A DNA stretch of 64,000 nt. It comes from Aliiroseovarius salicola (GTDB taxonomy: Bacteria > Pseudomonadota > Alphaproteobacteria > Rhodobacterales > Rhodobacteraceae). Positions 8,919-17,454 of this stretch are shown here, one piece after another. How positions within the stretch are numbered: position 1 is the stretch's first letter; the number at the start of each line of letters is the position of its first letter. Location: the NCBI RefSeq assembly GCF_027891095.1, contig NZ_JAQIIO010000005.1, forward strand, positions 62,001 to 126,000, in the 5' to 3' direction. The notes under the pieces were generated by a model. It worked only from the letters and a program-made list of their open reading frames with translations, ran no database searches and was not told where the DNA came from. The position numbers were made by a program, and so were the translations under genes.

Positions 8919-9785
8919 ATGCAAGAGACAGTTTCCTTCCCTGCTTCCCTTGGCGGAAGTGAATGGCCCGAATTGAAACCCGGTTGGGTTTGGCTCGTGG
9001 GCGCAGGTCCGGGCGATCCGGGGCTTCTGACGCTGCACGCATTGAATGCCATCCGTCAGGCCGACGTGATCGTCTATGATGCGTTGGTGCAGAAAGTGAT
9101 TCTCGACTGGGCACGACCTGATGCCGAAGTGATTTACGCGGGCAAACGCGGCGGGAAACCTTCGGCCAAGCAACGCGATATCTCTCTGCAATTGGTGGAC
9201 CATGCCCGCGCTGGCAAGCGTGTGTTGCGCCTGAAAGGGGGCGATCCCTTTGTCTTCGGGCGCGGTGGCGAAGAGGGGCAGACGCTGGTTCAGCATGACG
9301 TCCCAATCCGCATCATTCCCGGCATCTCGGCCGGAATCGGTGGGTTGGCCTATGCAGGCATTCCGGTAACTCACCGCGACGTGAACCAGTCAGTCACTTT
9401 TGTCACCGGTCATGATCAGTCCGGCGACACGCCCAGCTCGCTTGATTGGGAAGCGATCTCTAAAGGGTCGCAGGTGATCGTCATCTACATGGGCATGAAA
9501 CATCTGGATCGGATTCGCACCGCTCTGATTAACGCCGGTCGCCCTGAAGATGAGCCGGTCGCAATTGTGACCAATGCCACCACACCAGAGCAGCGCGTTC
9601 TGGAAACCAATTTGTCGACTTGCGTAGAAGACGCGGATGCACAAGGGTTTGGTGCGCCTGCCATCATTTGCGTGGGCCGCGCGACCCTGATGCGTCAGGC
9701 ATTGGACTGGCAGGCGATTGCGCAAGGGATTGCGCCACGTAATACCGATCCGATGGGGCGTGGCCGCCCGGCTGAAGACCGGTGA
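8919..9785 (+). CDS. cobA: uroporphyrinogen-III C-methyltransferase (SUMT)
   Basis: S-adenosylmethionine-dependent double methylation of uroporphyrinogen III to precorrin-2, the branch point to cobalamin and sirohaem. 288 residues with the SUMT motifs GAGPGDPGLLTL at 28-39 and LKGGDPFVFGRGGEE further in. There is no fused CysG-type dehydrogenase domain. ATG at 8919 with AAGG 5 bases before; the open frame runs back to 8748 but that part overlaps cbiD and looks non-coding. Its stop overlaps cobB (ATGA). Confidence 0.95.
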   Translation: MQETVSFPASLGGSEWPELKPGWVWLVGAGPGDPGLLTLHALNAIRQADVIVYDALVQKVILDWARPDAEVIYAGKRGGKPSAKQRDISLQLVDHARAGKRVLRLKGGDPFVFGRGGEEGQTLVQHDVPIRIIPGISAGIGGLAYAGIPVTHRDVNQSVTFVTGHDQSGDTPSSLDWEAISKGSQVIVIYMGMKHLDRIRTALINAGRPEDEPVAIVTNATTPEQRVLETNLSTCVEDADAQGFGAPAIICVGRATLMRQALDWQAIAQGIAPRNTDPMGRGRPAEDR

Positions 9786-11083
9786 TGGCAAAGCGGGACC
9801 ATAACCGGGATCATCCTCGCGGATTGATCATCGCGGCCCCCTCCTCCGGGTCAGGCAAGACCACGCTGACATTGGGAATTTTGCGCGCCTTGACCCGTCA
9901 GGGCCATGCGGTGACCGGGGCAAAATCCGGGCCTGACTATATCGACCCGCGCTTTCATGCGGCGGCTTGTGGACGGGAGTGCATGAACCTCGACGCCTGG
10001 GCCATGTCACCTGATCGGATTAAAACATTGGCCGCTGATGGCAGCGAGCTGTTGATCATCGAAGGCGCAATGGGGCTGTTCGACGGAGCCCCGCCTGAAG
10101 GCAAAGGTGCCACGGCGGATCTCGCCCGAATTCTGAACCTTCCTGTGGTGCTGGTTGTGGATTGTGCCCGGATGGCACAATCCCTCGCCCCGCTGATCGC
10201 GGGCTTTGCAGGCCATGATCCGGATGTACATGTGGCCGGTGTGATCCTCAATCAGGTGGGCAGTGCGCGGCACGAAGCAATGCTACGCACATCAATGGCG
10301 CGCGCCGGTCTGCCAGTGCTTGGTGCAGTTTACCGCCAAGACCAAATGGCCCATCCATCGCGCCATCTTGGGCTGGTACAAGCAGGAGAGCATCCGGACC
10401 TGCAAGCCTATCTGGACAGGGTTGGCGATGCCGTTGAAGTGGCCGTTGATCTAGAGGCCCTTACGTCGCTGGCAACCGGGCTTCCCTCGGCGCCGAAGGC
10501 ACCGCGCCTGACCCCGCCGGGGTCTCGCATCGCTGTGGCACATGATCGCGCCTTTGCCTTTGCCTATCCGCATATTCTGGCGGACTGGAGACAGGCTGGC
10601 GCAGAAATTCTGCCCTTCTCGCCACTCGCGGATGACATCCCGGACAAGGATGCAGATTTCATCTTTCTGCCCGGCGGCTACCCGGAACTTCACGCAGCCC
10701 AACTGGCCGCCGCTTCCACTTTCAAAACGGCCATGCGGTCGGCCACCTGCCCAATCTATGGGGAATGCGGTGGATATATGACTCTCGGCCAAGTGATTGT
10801 GGACAAAGAGGGAAACAGCCACGAGATGCTCGGCCTGCTTGGGCTTGAGACGAGTTTTGCCACACGCAAGTTGCATCTGGGTTATCGCCATCTTGTCGCC
10901 AGTTCCGGGCCATTCATCGGGCGCTGGAACGCACATGAATTCCACTATGCAACGACGCTGAAAGCGGACGGAGAACCCCTTTTTGACGCGACAGATGCCG
11001 AAGGGCAAACGCTTGTGCCTATGGGGCTGACCCACGAAAACGTGTCCGGCAGCTTTGCGCATCTCATCGACAAAGCGGATTGA
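9782..11083 (+). CDS. cobB: hydrogenobyrinic acid / cobyrinic acid a,c-diamide synthase
   Basis: ATP- and glutamine-dependent amidation of carboxylates a and c of the corrin ring. 433 residues: N-terminal P-loop domain with APSSGSGKTTLT at 19-30, and a C-terminal glutaminase domain with Cys329 in IYGECGGYMTLG. The start overlaps the cobA stop; the ATG at 9785 is an equally possible start. Together with cobA, cobK and cbiD it forms a partial B12 cluster; the remaining cob genes must lie elsewhere. Confidence 0.94.
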   Translation: MMAKRDHNRDHPRGLIIAAPSSGSGKTTLTLGILRALTRQGHAVTGAKSGPDYIDPRFHAAACGRECMNLDAWAMSPDRIKTLAADGSELLIIEGAMGLFDGAPPEGKGATADLARILNLPVVLVVDCARMAQSLAPLIAGFAGHDPDVHVAGVILNQVGSARHEAMLRTSMARAGLPVLGAVYRQDQMAHPSRHLGLVQAGEHPDLQAYLDRVGDAVEVAVDLEALTSLATGLPSAPKAPRLTPPGSRIAVAHDRAFAFAYPHILADWRQAGAEILPFSPLADDIPDKDADFIFLPGGYPELHAAQLAAASTFKTAMRSATCPIYGECGGYMTLGQVIVDKEGNSHEMLGLLGLETSFATRKLHLGYRHLVASSGPFIGRWNAHEFHYATTLKADGEPLFDATDAEGQTLVPMGLTHENVSGSFAHLIDKAD

Positions 11084-11138
11084 TTTTCATCATGCAATTT
11101 GATTGGTGCATAGGGTTAGTACCGGATACATATGCGCC

Positions 11139-12362
11139 ATGACGAATATAAATACCCTACCCTCAGATGACAGTCGTGCCCGGCGCAATGTGACCATCCT
11201 TGTATTGGCTCAGGCCATTCTCGGATCACAGATGCCGATGATCTTCACCATGGCAGGGTTGGCCGGACAATCACTGGCCTCGAACCCCTGTTGGGCAACC
11301 CTGCCAATCTCACTGATGGTGGGGGGGTCCATGGTCTTTGCCAACCCGGTAAGCTGGGTGATGCAGACCTATGGCCGTAAAGTCGGGTTTTGGCTGGGGA
11401 CAACCGGTGGCTCAGTGGGCGCGGCGATCAGCGCCTATGCGTTGATGCAGGCGGATTTCACCCTGTTCCTGCTTGGGTCGTTCCTGATGGGGCTTTATCA
11501 ATCTGCACAGGGTTTCTATCGCTTTGCCGCTGCTGATACCGCGTCACCTGAATTCCGCCCCAAGGCAATTTCATACGTCATGGCCGGGGGGCTCGCAGCT
11601 GCGGTGATCGGCCCGCAACTTTTCAACCTGACCAATGACATGATGGTCGTGCCGTTCCTTGGGGCCTATCTGTCAATCATTGCGATCAACCTCATCGGGT
11701 CGCTGCTGTTCTTTGGTCTCGACATCCCGAAACCAGAAAAGCCGCATCAAGACGCTCCGAAAGGGCGCTCGCGAAAAGAGTTGTTACAGGATCCCGTCAT
11801 TGCGGTGGCGATCATCTGTGGCATGGTGTCCTATGCGCTGATGAACCTTGTGATGACCTCGACCCCGCTTGCCGTGGTGGGCTGCGGGTTTGAAACCGAC
11901 ATGGCGGGTAACATTGTGACCGCCCACGTTCTGGCCATGTTCATCCCGAGCTTTTTCACCGGCCACCTGATTGCCCGCTTTGGGGTGCGTTCCGTGATCG
12001 CAACCGGGTTGTTCATTCTGGGCATGGCCGGGATCGTGGCGCTTCAGGGAGTCGAGATTGAGAACTTTTTCATCGCGCTTGTGCTGTTGGGATTCGGTTG
12101 GAATTTTGGGTTCATTGGCGCGACATCCATGTTGGCCGGTGCCCATACGCCGGAAGAGCGCGGCCGGGTGCAGGGTATGAACGATATGATCGTCTTTGGC
12201 TGCGTGACCATCGCCTCGCTGGCCTCAGGCGGTTTGATGAATTGTTCCGGCGGTACAGCGGTTGAGGGCTGGAGCGCGGTGAACCTCGCCATGGTGCCAT
12301 TTCTTGCGCTGGCTGGAGCATCCCTGATCTGGCTGATGCTGCGCCCGAAGGAAGAGTTCTGA
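11139..12362 (+). CDS. MFS transporter
   Basis: About 407 residues with roughly 12 hydrophobic helices, major facilitator superfamily. MQTYGRKVGFWLGTTGG between helices 2 and 3 is the MFS loop-2 signature region (GRKxG). A soluble linker (PKPEKPHQDAPKGRSRKE) lies between the two six-helix halves. It follows cobB by 55 bases on the same strand, so a link to cobalamin or its precursors is possible but unproven; substrate unknown. I chose the ATG at 11139 (MTNINTLPSDD) over an upstream start at 11103, although the Shine-Dalgarno is poor at both. Confidence 0.85.
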   Translation: MTNINTLPSDDSRARRNVTILVLAQAILGSQMPMIFTMAGLAGQSLASNPCWATLPISLMVGGSMVFANPVSWVMQTYGRKVGFWLGTTGGSVGAAISAYALMQADFTLFLLGSFLMGLYQSAQGFYRFAAADTASPEFRPKAISYVMAGGLAAAVIGPQLFNLTNDMMVVPFLGAYLSIIAINLIGSLLFFGLDIPKPEKPHQDAPKGRSRKELLQDPVIAVAIICGMVSYALMNLVMTSTPLAVVGCGFETDMAGNIVTAHVLAMFIPSFFTGHLIARFGVRSVIATGLFILGMAGIVALQGVEIENFFIALVLLGFGWNFGFIGATSMLAGAHTPEERGRVQGMNDMIVFGCVTIASLASGGLMNCSGGTAVEGWSAVNLAMVPFLALAGASLIWLMLRPKEEF

Positions 12363-12370
12363 GCTATTAA

Positions 12371-12432
12371 GGGGCGCTGCCTCTTGCCGCTTTGCGGCTC
12401 ACCCCGGGATATTTCTGGTCAGAAGAAGTAGG
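12371..12432 (+). repeat. two-hairpin intergenic element, copy A
   Basis: Immediately after the MFS stop. Hairpin 1 is GGGGC-GCT-GCCTC (12371-12383), two bases later hairpin 2 is GCCGC-TTT-GCGGC (12386-12398), then the block CTCACCCCGGGATATTT (12398-12414) and a purine-rich tail. A second copy at 59782-59841 has the same order and spacing, the identical 17-base block, and a hairpin 2 of different sequence but the same pairing. Both copies follow the 3' end of a plus-strand gene. Could act as terminator or mRNA 3' stabiliser. Confidence 0.65.
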
Positions 12433-12443
12433 AAGAGCCAAGC

Positions 12444-12722
12444 CTAGCTGTTCTTTACCCGACCGTTGCGCCCGCCGCGGCGGCCCGAAGCCTGAGCGGG
12501 CTTGAGAGCGTCTTGCATAACCGTCGTCATCGGGTGGTCGGGCGCGCTGGAGCCAAAGGCATCGAGCAGCAGCTTGATCCGCTCGGGCTGGGGCATTTCA
12601 TGTTCGTCAAACAGCGCCCAGTCGAGGAAGATCGAGCGGCATTCCTCCGCTCGGATCCCGTCGATCTTGTAGCTCTCACGGATCAAGCCGCGCTTATCAA
12701 TGGCTGCGATCAATTCGTTCAT
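12444..12722 (-). CDS. conserved hypothetical protein
   Basis: 92-residue acidic-then-basic protein with no domain I can name. The body (residues 1-60) looks globular and helical, with GIRAEECRSIFLDWALF; the C-terminus is Gly/Arg-rich (SGRRGGRNGRVKNS), as in nucleic-acid-binding tails. The ATG at 12722 has AGGGGG 6 bases upstream, better than the double ATG at 12743. It starts 11 bases after the glnE stop and so is probably the last gene of that transcript. Confidence 0.75.
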   Translation of the reverse strand: MNELIAAIDKRGLIRESYKIDGIRAEECRSIFLDWALFDEHEMPQPERIKLLLDAFGSSAPDHPMTTVMQDALKPAQASGRRGGRNGRVKNS

Positions 12723-12732
12723 GTTGTCCCCC

Positions 12733-15549
12733 TCAGCCATCACTTACCCCAGTTTGGGGTGGATGGGCCAAAACATCTTCAATGGCCTCAGCGGCACGGG
12801 CGGCACGGGTTTGCAACTCGGCCACCAGTTCGGCCTCATTCTCAACCCCCGTTTCGCGCAACAGAAGATCCTGGCCGCCCTGCCCCTGTGTCTCAAGGTC
12901 CAGAGGCCCTTCGCTGAGCAGTTTGGATGCCGCCTGCAAGCGCCACATTAGGTCGTGACTGTCCGCCATCGCTTGCCCTTGCGCGTCAGTGAACCATCCA
13001 ATTGCGACCCCTTGAGCGATCTGGTCGCGTGGCGTGCGGGCGGTATCCGGGGCGATCAGCGCCGCGGCCTGCGCCACCAGCTCTACGTCCTGCAAATGGC
13101 CCACCCCAAGTTTGGCCTCAAGCGCCCCTCCGCCATCGCCTTTGGCAGCCGCAATCCGCGCGCGCATGTCGATCACGTCCTGCACCACTTTCGCGTGGTC
13201 ACGGTCAAACTCAAACACCTCTTGCCGGGCCGCCATGTAAGCGGCGGACAGATCTTCAGGGCCCGTCACCACACGCGCGCGGGTCAGCGCGAGGTGCTCC
13301 CATGTCCAGGCCTCGTCCCTTTGATAGGCCCGGAAACTGTCGATTGAGGTCGCCACCGGCCCTTGTCGGCCTGACGGGCGCAGGCGCATGTCGATCTCAT
13401 AAAGCTTGCCTTCGGCCATTGGCGCGGACACAGCTGTGACAAAGGCCTGCGTGAGCCGCGCATAATAGGGTTTGGTGGCCAGCGGGCGACGCCCCTCGGA
13501 CCCTTCAGCCCCTTCCGCGTCATAGATCACGATAAGATCAAGGTCGGAGGTTGCGGACAAGGAGCGCGCGCCCAGACTACCCATTCCAACGATCACCGCG
13601 CCCTTGCCCGGCGGGGGGCCGTGTTTGACCGAGAAGTTCTCGACCACCACCGGCCAGAGCGCCTGGATCACCGCATCCGCCAGATCCGTGTATTGGTTCC
13701 CAGCCTCGCGTGCATGAACAAGCCCGCGCAGGAAATGCACACCAATGCGGAAATGCCATTCCTTCATCCAACGCCGAGTGGTGTCGAGCTTGGTTTCATA
13801 GTCGGGCGCTTTGGCAAGACGGTCCGTAAGAGCCGCGGTCAGAGTGTCCCGACCGGGCCAGGGTTCAAAGAACCCACCGCCAATCACGGCATCCAGAACC
13901 TGCGCATTGTTCCCCAGATAGGCTGCAAGTGCGGGGGCCGTAGCCGCGATGTCAACGATCAGATCCACCAATGTCGGGTTGGCTTCAAACAGCGAGAAAA
14001 GCTGTACACCCGCAGGCAGGCGCTTCAAAAACCCATCGAACTGGATCAACGCATCATGCGGGCGCGGCGCATCCGCGAGCCGTGCCAGAAGGTCAGGTTT
14101 CAGGCGTTTGAAAATCTCAACCGCCCGAGAGGAGCGCAAGCAGGAGTAGGTTTCCCAACGGGCCACGATCTCGGCATCGTTCGTATCCAGTTGCGGGGCG
14201 GATTTCGATCCATCCTCCGGTGCAAAAAACCCTTCTGTCACCTCATGCACTTCGGTGAGAGCGTCATGGATACGGGTTTTCAACGCCTCAGTATCCCCCT
14301 CGCCCATCATCCGGGCCAGACGGTCAAACTCTTCTGGGCTGGTGGGCAACTTGTGGGTTTGCGCATCCCTAAACATCTGGACACGATGCTCTACATCTCG
14401 ATGGAACCGATAGTGGCGAGACAGCACTTCGGCAGTCTCATCCGGAATCCATCCCGCATTTGCAAGCGAGGCCAATCCCGGTACGGTCTGACGCGAGCGC
14501 AGGTTTTCGTCACGACCGCCCGCAATGATCTGTCGGGTCTGGGTGAAAAACTCGATCTCACGAATGCCACCGCGCCCCAGCTTCATGTCATGCCCCGCCA
14601 GAGTGATGTCTCCGTGCAGACCTTTATGAGCGCGGATGCGCAGACGCATGTCATGGGCATCCTGAATGGCGGCAAAGTCCAGATGCTTGCGCCAGATGAA
14701 TGGACTGAGACGTTTGAGATAGGCCTCGCCGGCCGCAATGTCGCCGGCGCATGGGCGCGCCTTGATATGGGCGGCGCGTTCCCAAGTGCGACCAAGGCTT
14801 TCGTAATACCGTTCGGCGGCTTCCATCGCCACGCAAACCGGCGTCACCGCGGGATCCGGGCGCAGACGCAGATCGGTGCGGAACACATAACCATCGGCGG
14901 TGAGTTCCGACAACATCGCGCTCATTTTTCGCGTGGAACGAATATGGCTCGCACGGGCGTCATGAAAATCCAGACCGTCAAAGCGGCTGTCATCAAACAG
15001 CATGATCAGGTCGATATCCGAGGAATAGTTGAGCTCATGCCCACCCATCTTGCCCATCGCCAGCGCCACCATGCCGCCTGAGGTGGCAATGTCATCCTCT
15101 GTCATCCCCGGCAATTTCTTGCGTCGGATTTCCTGCCCGACCTGAAACTGCATCGCCAGATCGGTCGCGTGACCCGCAAAGTCAGTCAAGGCCCCGGTCA
15201 CATCTTCAAGCTGCCACACGCCTGCAAGATCGGCGAGACCGGTCAAAAGTGCGATCCGTTGTTTGGCCACGCGAAGAGAGGTGCGAAGTGCTGCGTCACT
15301 GTCCCCGGAAATGTCCTCCATCGCCTGGGCAAACGCGGCCTCGGGGCTTTGCGATAGCGCCTCGCGCAACCAGCTTTCCTGCCGTTCCATCAGGCCACGC
15401 AGATAGGGAGAGCACCCTGCCGTTCCAGACAGAACAGCGCGAAGCTCTGGCGCCAAATCAGAAAATCGTTCGGCAATGTCGTTTGCCGGGTCGGCCTCGA
15501 AAGCGATTGGGGTTCGGGTGATGCGGGCGGCAAAGGGCTGTGTCGTCAT
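12733..15549 (-). CDS. glnE: bifunctional glutamine synthetase adenylyltransferase/deadenylyltransferase
   Basis: Adds and removes AMP on glutamine synthetase in response to nitrogen status. 938 residues, full length, with two nucleotidyltransferase domains: GKMGGHELNYSSDIDLI at 166-182 (deadenylylation domain) and GMGSLGARSLSATSDLDLI at 655-673 (adenylylation domain). Both keep the DxD metal motif, but the second has GSLGA where E. coli has GKLGG. The ATG at 15549 (MTTQPFAARIT) is preferred over an open stretch reaching 15633. Confidence 0.95.
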   Translation of the reverse strand: MTTQPFAARITRTPIAFEADPANDIAERFSDLAPELRAVLSGTAGCSPYLRGLMERQESWLREALSQSPEAAFAQAMEDISGDSDAALRTSLRVAKQRIALLTGLADLAGVWQLEDVTGALTDFAGHATDLAMQFQVGQEIRRKKLPGMTEDDIATSGGMVALAMGKMGGHELNYSSDIDLIMLFDDSRFDGLDFHDARASHIRSTRKMSAMLSELTADGYVFRTDLRLRPDPAVTPVCVAMEAAERYYESLGRTWERAAHIKARPCAGDIAAGEAYLKRLSPFIWRKHLDFAAIQDAHDMRLRIRAHKGLHGDITLAGHDMKLGRGGIREIEFFTQTRQIIAGGRDENLRSRQTVPGLASLANAGWIPDETAEVLSRHYRFHRDVEHRVQMFRDAQTHKLPTSPEEFDRLARMMGEGDTEALKTRIHDALTEVHEVTEGFFAPEDGSKSAPQLDTNDAEIVARWETYSCLRSSRAVEIFKRLKPDLLARLADAPRPHDALIQFDGFLKRLPAGVQLFSLFEANPTLVDLIVDIAATAPALAAYLGNNAQVLDAVIGGGFFEPWPGRDTLTAALTDRLAKAPDYETKLDTTRRWMKEWHFRIGVHFLRGLVHAREAGNQYTDLADAVIQALWPVVVENFSVKHGPPPGKGAVIVGMGSLGARSLSATSDLDLIVIYDAEGAEGSEGRRPLATKPYYARLTQAFVTAVSAPMAEGKLYEIDMRLRPSGRQGPVATSIDSFRAYQRDEAWTWEHLALTRARVVTGPEDLSAAYMAARQEVFEFDRDHAKVVQDVIDMRARIAAAKGDGGGALEAKLGVGHLQDVELVAQAAALIAPDTARTPRDQIAQGVAIGWFTDAQGQAMADSHDLMWRLQAASKLLSEGPLDLETQGQGGQDLLLRETGVENEAELVAELQTRAARAAEAIEDVLAHPPQTGVSDG

Positions 15550-15676
15550 GAGGCAAACCTGCCTTTCACCCGTCGTGGGGTCAACCGCTCTTCGCCCCCT
15601 GCGACAATCCGGTTGATGTCCACTGGGCCCCACCGTTAGGGTCCGTTCTTGATGAACGGGCTATAGGGCGCAAACA

Positions 15677-16147
15677 ATGTCAAAATCACTGAAACGCGTG
15701 CGCAGGGCATTGGACGAACACGGCATTGATGCTGAAATACTGGAAATGAGCGATGTCACGCGCACGGCTGCGGATGCCGCCCGCGCGGCGGGTTGCGAGA
15801 TTGACCAGATCATCAAGTCGATCATCTTTCGTGGTGAGGAAAGTGGCGAGGCGCTGTTGTTCCTGACCGCAGGCGGCAATCAGGTGGATGCAGGCAAAGC
15901 CGCAGCACTGGCAGGTGAGCCGTTGGGCAAAGCTGATGCGGGCCTTATCCGGGCGCAAACCGGCTTCGCCATCGGTGGGGTCTCTCCTGTGGGTCATGTG
16001 AACCCGATCCGCGCCTTTTATGATGCGCGCCTGTTGGAATTTGACCAAGTCTGGGCGGCCGCGGGCACCCCCCGCCATGTCTTTGCCGCCAGTCCGCAAG
16101 ATCTGATCGCCGCAAGCGGGGCAAAGGCGGGTAATTTCACCGAGTGA
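15677..16147 (+). CDS. YbaK/ProX-type aminoacyl-tRNA deacylase
   Basis: 156-residue single-domain YbaK/EbsC family protein, which hydrolyses mis-charged tRNA such as Cys-tRNA(Pro) in trans. Visible family features are the conserved Lys in QIIKSIIFRG near residue 48 and the GGVSPVGH loop near residue 100. Divergent from glnE. The ATG at 15677 follows AGGGCG. The precise tRNA substrate cannot be read from sequence. Confidence 0.88.
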   Translation: MSKSLKRVRRALDEHGIDAEILEMSDVTRTAADAARAAGCEIDQIIKSIIFRGEESGEALLFLTAGGNQVDAGKAAALAGEPLGKADAGLIRAQTGFAIGGVSPVGHVNPIRAFYDARLLEFDQVWAAAGTPRHVFAASPQDLIAASGAKAGNFTE

Positions 16148-16411
16148 GGAACCTCTCGAGTTATTTCCTCGATCTATAAGTTTTTCGGAAACAATTCAGG
16201 GCATCCTGTCAGGACAATATGCCCCAATCGTCCAGCACATCTGCCCCAAGGGCGGATAAGCAGGACAGAGTTGCCGTAATCCTCAAAAATCAGGGTTCCG
16301 CGTGATGACTAGGTTCAAAAGAACCACGCGTTGGAAAACCAGCTATAACTATACAATGAGTTTTCCCCTGCCTGGACCCAACCCTCGTCAGGGGAGTGTC
16401 CGTCGAAAGTA

Positions 16412-17089
16412 CTACGCGCCTTCGATTTGACGTTCAGAACCAGCACGGGCGACTTTACCCGCCAGATCCAATGAGATCATCGCGTCCAACGCAAGACGAA
16501 ATCTTGGATCTCTGCTAGCCCTCTGCTTCAACTCGGCGACATCCCATTCCAGTACTTCGCTGTCGCGTGATAAATATGTAGAAGCGGACGCGCGATTGCC
16601 GGTCAGATAGGCTACTTCACCAATAAAGATTCCGTCAGGAATTGAAAATCTACTGCCAAATTTTTCGACCTCAACGGAGCCATTGATGACATAGTAGATG
16701 GTGTGGACCTGACTTCCTTCTTCAGTAAGTTGGTGCCCAGCCTTTCTGATTAAGCGCTTAGACGCACCCATAAGTTTTCGAAAGTCACCCGGCGGCAAAG
16801 CGTCAAATTGCGAGTAGATATCCCTAAATTTTTTTGGGATGGCCCATCTAGACCGGCGATAGAACAGACTCAACAGACCAATCAGATTGGCGATCCCTGT
16901 TGCGGTGCTGGCCCAAACGGCTGACCAAAGCGGAGTATCTTCAACTATGGCGTAGTACCAAATGTATAAAACCGTCCCCAGCAACAGCATTAATCGAAGG
17001 CCAATTTGATTGATGACTAGATACCCAAGTACAAATAGCCCTGCGGCCATGAGTACGAGAACATCAGACCAGACGAATTCTTCATACAT
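16412..17089 (-). CDS. Popeye-domain-like membrane protein with cNMP-binding fold
   Basis: 225 residues: three hydrophobic helices within residues 8-75, then a cyclic-nucleotide-binding-like beta roll at about 95-190. Visible in the roll: GHQLTEEGSQVHTIYYVING, VEVEKFG, the loop PDGIFIGEVAYLTG and SRDSEVLEWDVAEL. This layout, three membrane segments followed by a divergent cNMP fold, matches bacterial Popeye (POPDC-like) proteins rather than CRP regulators, since no DNA-binding domain follows. The classical phosphate-binding Arg is not obvious, so the ligand is uncertain. Weak Shine-Dalgarno. Divergent from the DUF2852 gene across a promoter with duplicated dyads. Confidence 0.75.
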   Translation of the reverse strand: MYEEFVWSDVLVLMAAGLFVLGYLVINQIGLRLMLLLGTVLYIWYYAIVEDTPLWSAVWASTATGIANLIGLLSLFYRRSRWAIPKKFRDIYSQFDALPPGDFRKLMGASKRLIRKAGHQLTEEGSQVHTIYYVINGSVEVEKFGSRFSIPDGIFIGEVAYLTGNRASASTYLSRDSEVLEWDVAELKQRASRDPRFRLALDAMISLDLAGKVARAGSERQIEGA

Positions 17090-17346
17090 GGAAAGAATAT
17101 AAACAAAGTATCCTCGTCTTTTCCAACTCCGAATTTTGGGGGCAACACATCAGTCGCACTTGGAACGGTGTTCCTACCCATCATTTTCAACGTAGAACTT
17201 ACAGACGGGTGACGCTCAACACCGTGGAACAAGGCCATTTTGCCGCTTCATGCGTAAAATGGCGGCAGATTACGGATAATGGCCAAAGATAGGTCGATAT
17301 ATTTACCCCCGATTTACTCATTACTTATCAACTAGATAGTCAATTA

Positions 17347-17365
17347 ATGTAAAAAACATTCACAT
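17347..17365. promoter_or_regulatory. dyad operator copy 1 (imperfect)
   Basis: ATGTAAA-AAACA-TTCACAT. It matches copy 2 (17406) at 13 of 14 arm positions with the same 5-base spacer. It lies directly upstream of the candidate promoter at 17371, an activator position or the outer half of a repression loop. Same geometry as a CRP site but one base wider. Confidence 0.6.
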
Positions 17366-17370
17366 AAACC

Positions 17371-17399
17371 CTTGCACAGGCGCGCGCGCCACCCCACAT
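17371..17399 (+). promoter_or_regulatory. candidate sigma-32-like promoter
   Basis: CTTGCA, 15 bases, then CCCCACAT. This resembles the heat-shock consensus CTTGAA / CCCCATNT. The spacer is an alternating CG run. A transcript would start near 17407, inside dyad copy 2. Only motif resemblance supports this. Confidence 0.35.
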
Positions 17400-17405
17400 G
17401 CTTCA

Positions 17406-17424
17406 ATGTGAAAGGCCTTCACAT
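17406..17424. promoter_or_regulatory. dyad operator copy 2 (perfect)
   Basis: ATGTGAA-AGGCC-TTCACAT, a perfect 7-bp inverted repeat around 5 bases, at the predicted transcription start of the DUF2852 gene and 31 bases before its start codon. Start-to-start distance to copy 1 is 59 bases. The arms resemble CRP half-sites (TGTGA...TCACA), but the inner spacer is 7 rather than 6. The regulator is not identifiable here. Confidence 0.7.
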
Positions 17425-17454
17425 CAACTTGAAACAAGAAACTGGAGACCCACC

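Larger units (their letters stand above)
17090..17454. other. AT-rich divergent intergenic region
   Basis: 365 bases between the Popeye-like gene and the DUF2852 gene. The right half holds two copies of a 19-bp dyad (17347-17365 and 17406-17424) around a candidate promoter. The left half (17090-17340) is AT-rich and shows no credible gene. Confidence 0.6.

Noticed and set aside
13621-15081. 486-codon open frame antisense to glnE
   Set aside because: Same reasoning: glnE has both catalytic domains in the opposite frame and this frame has no family features.
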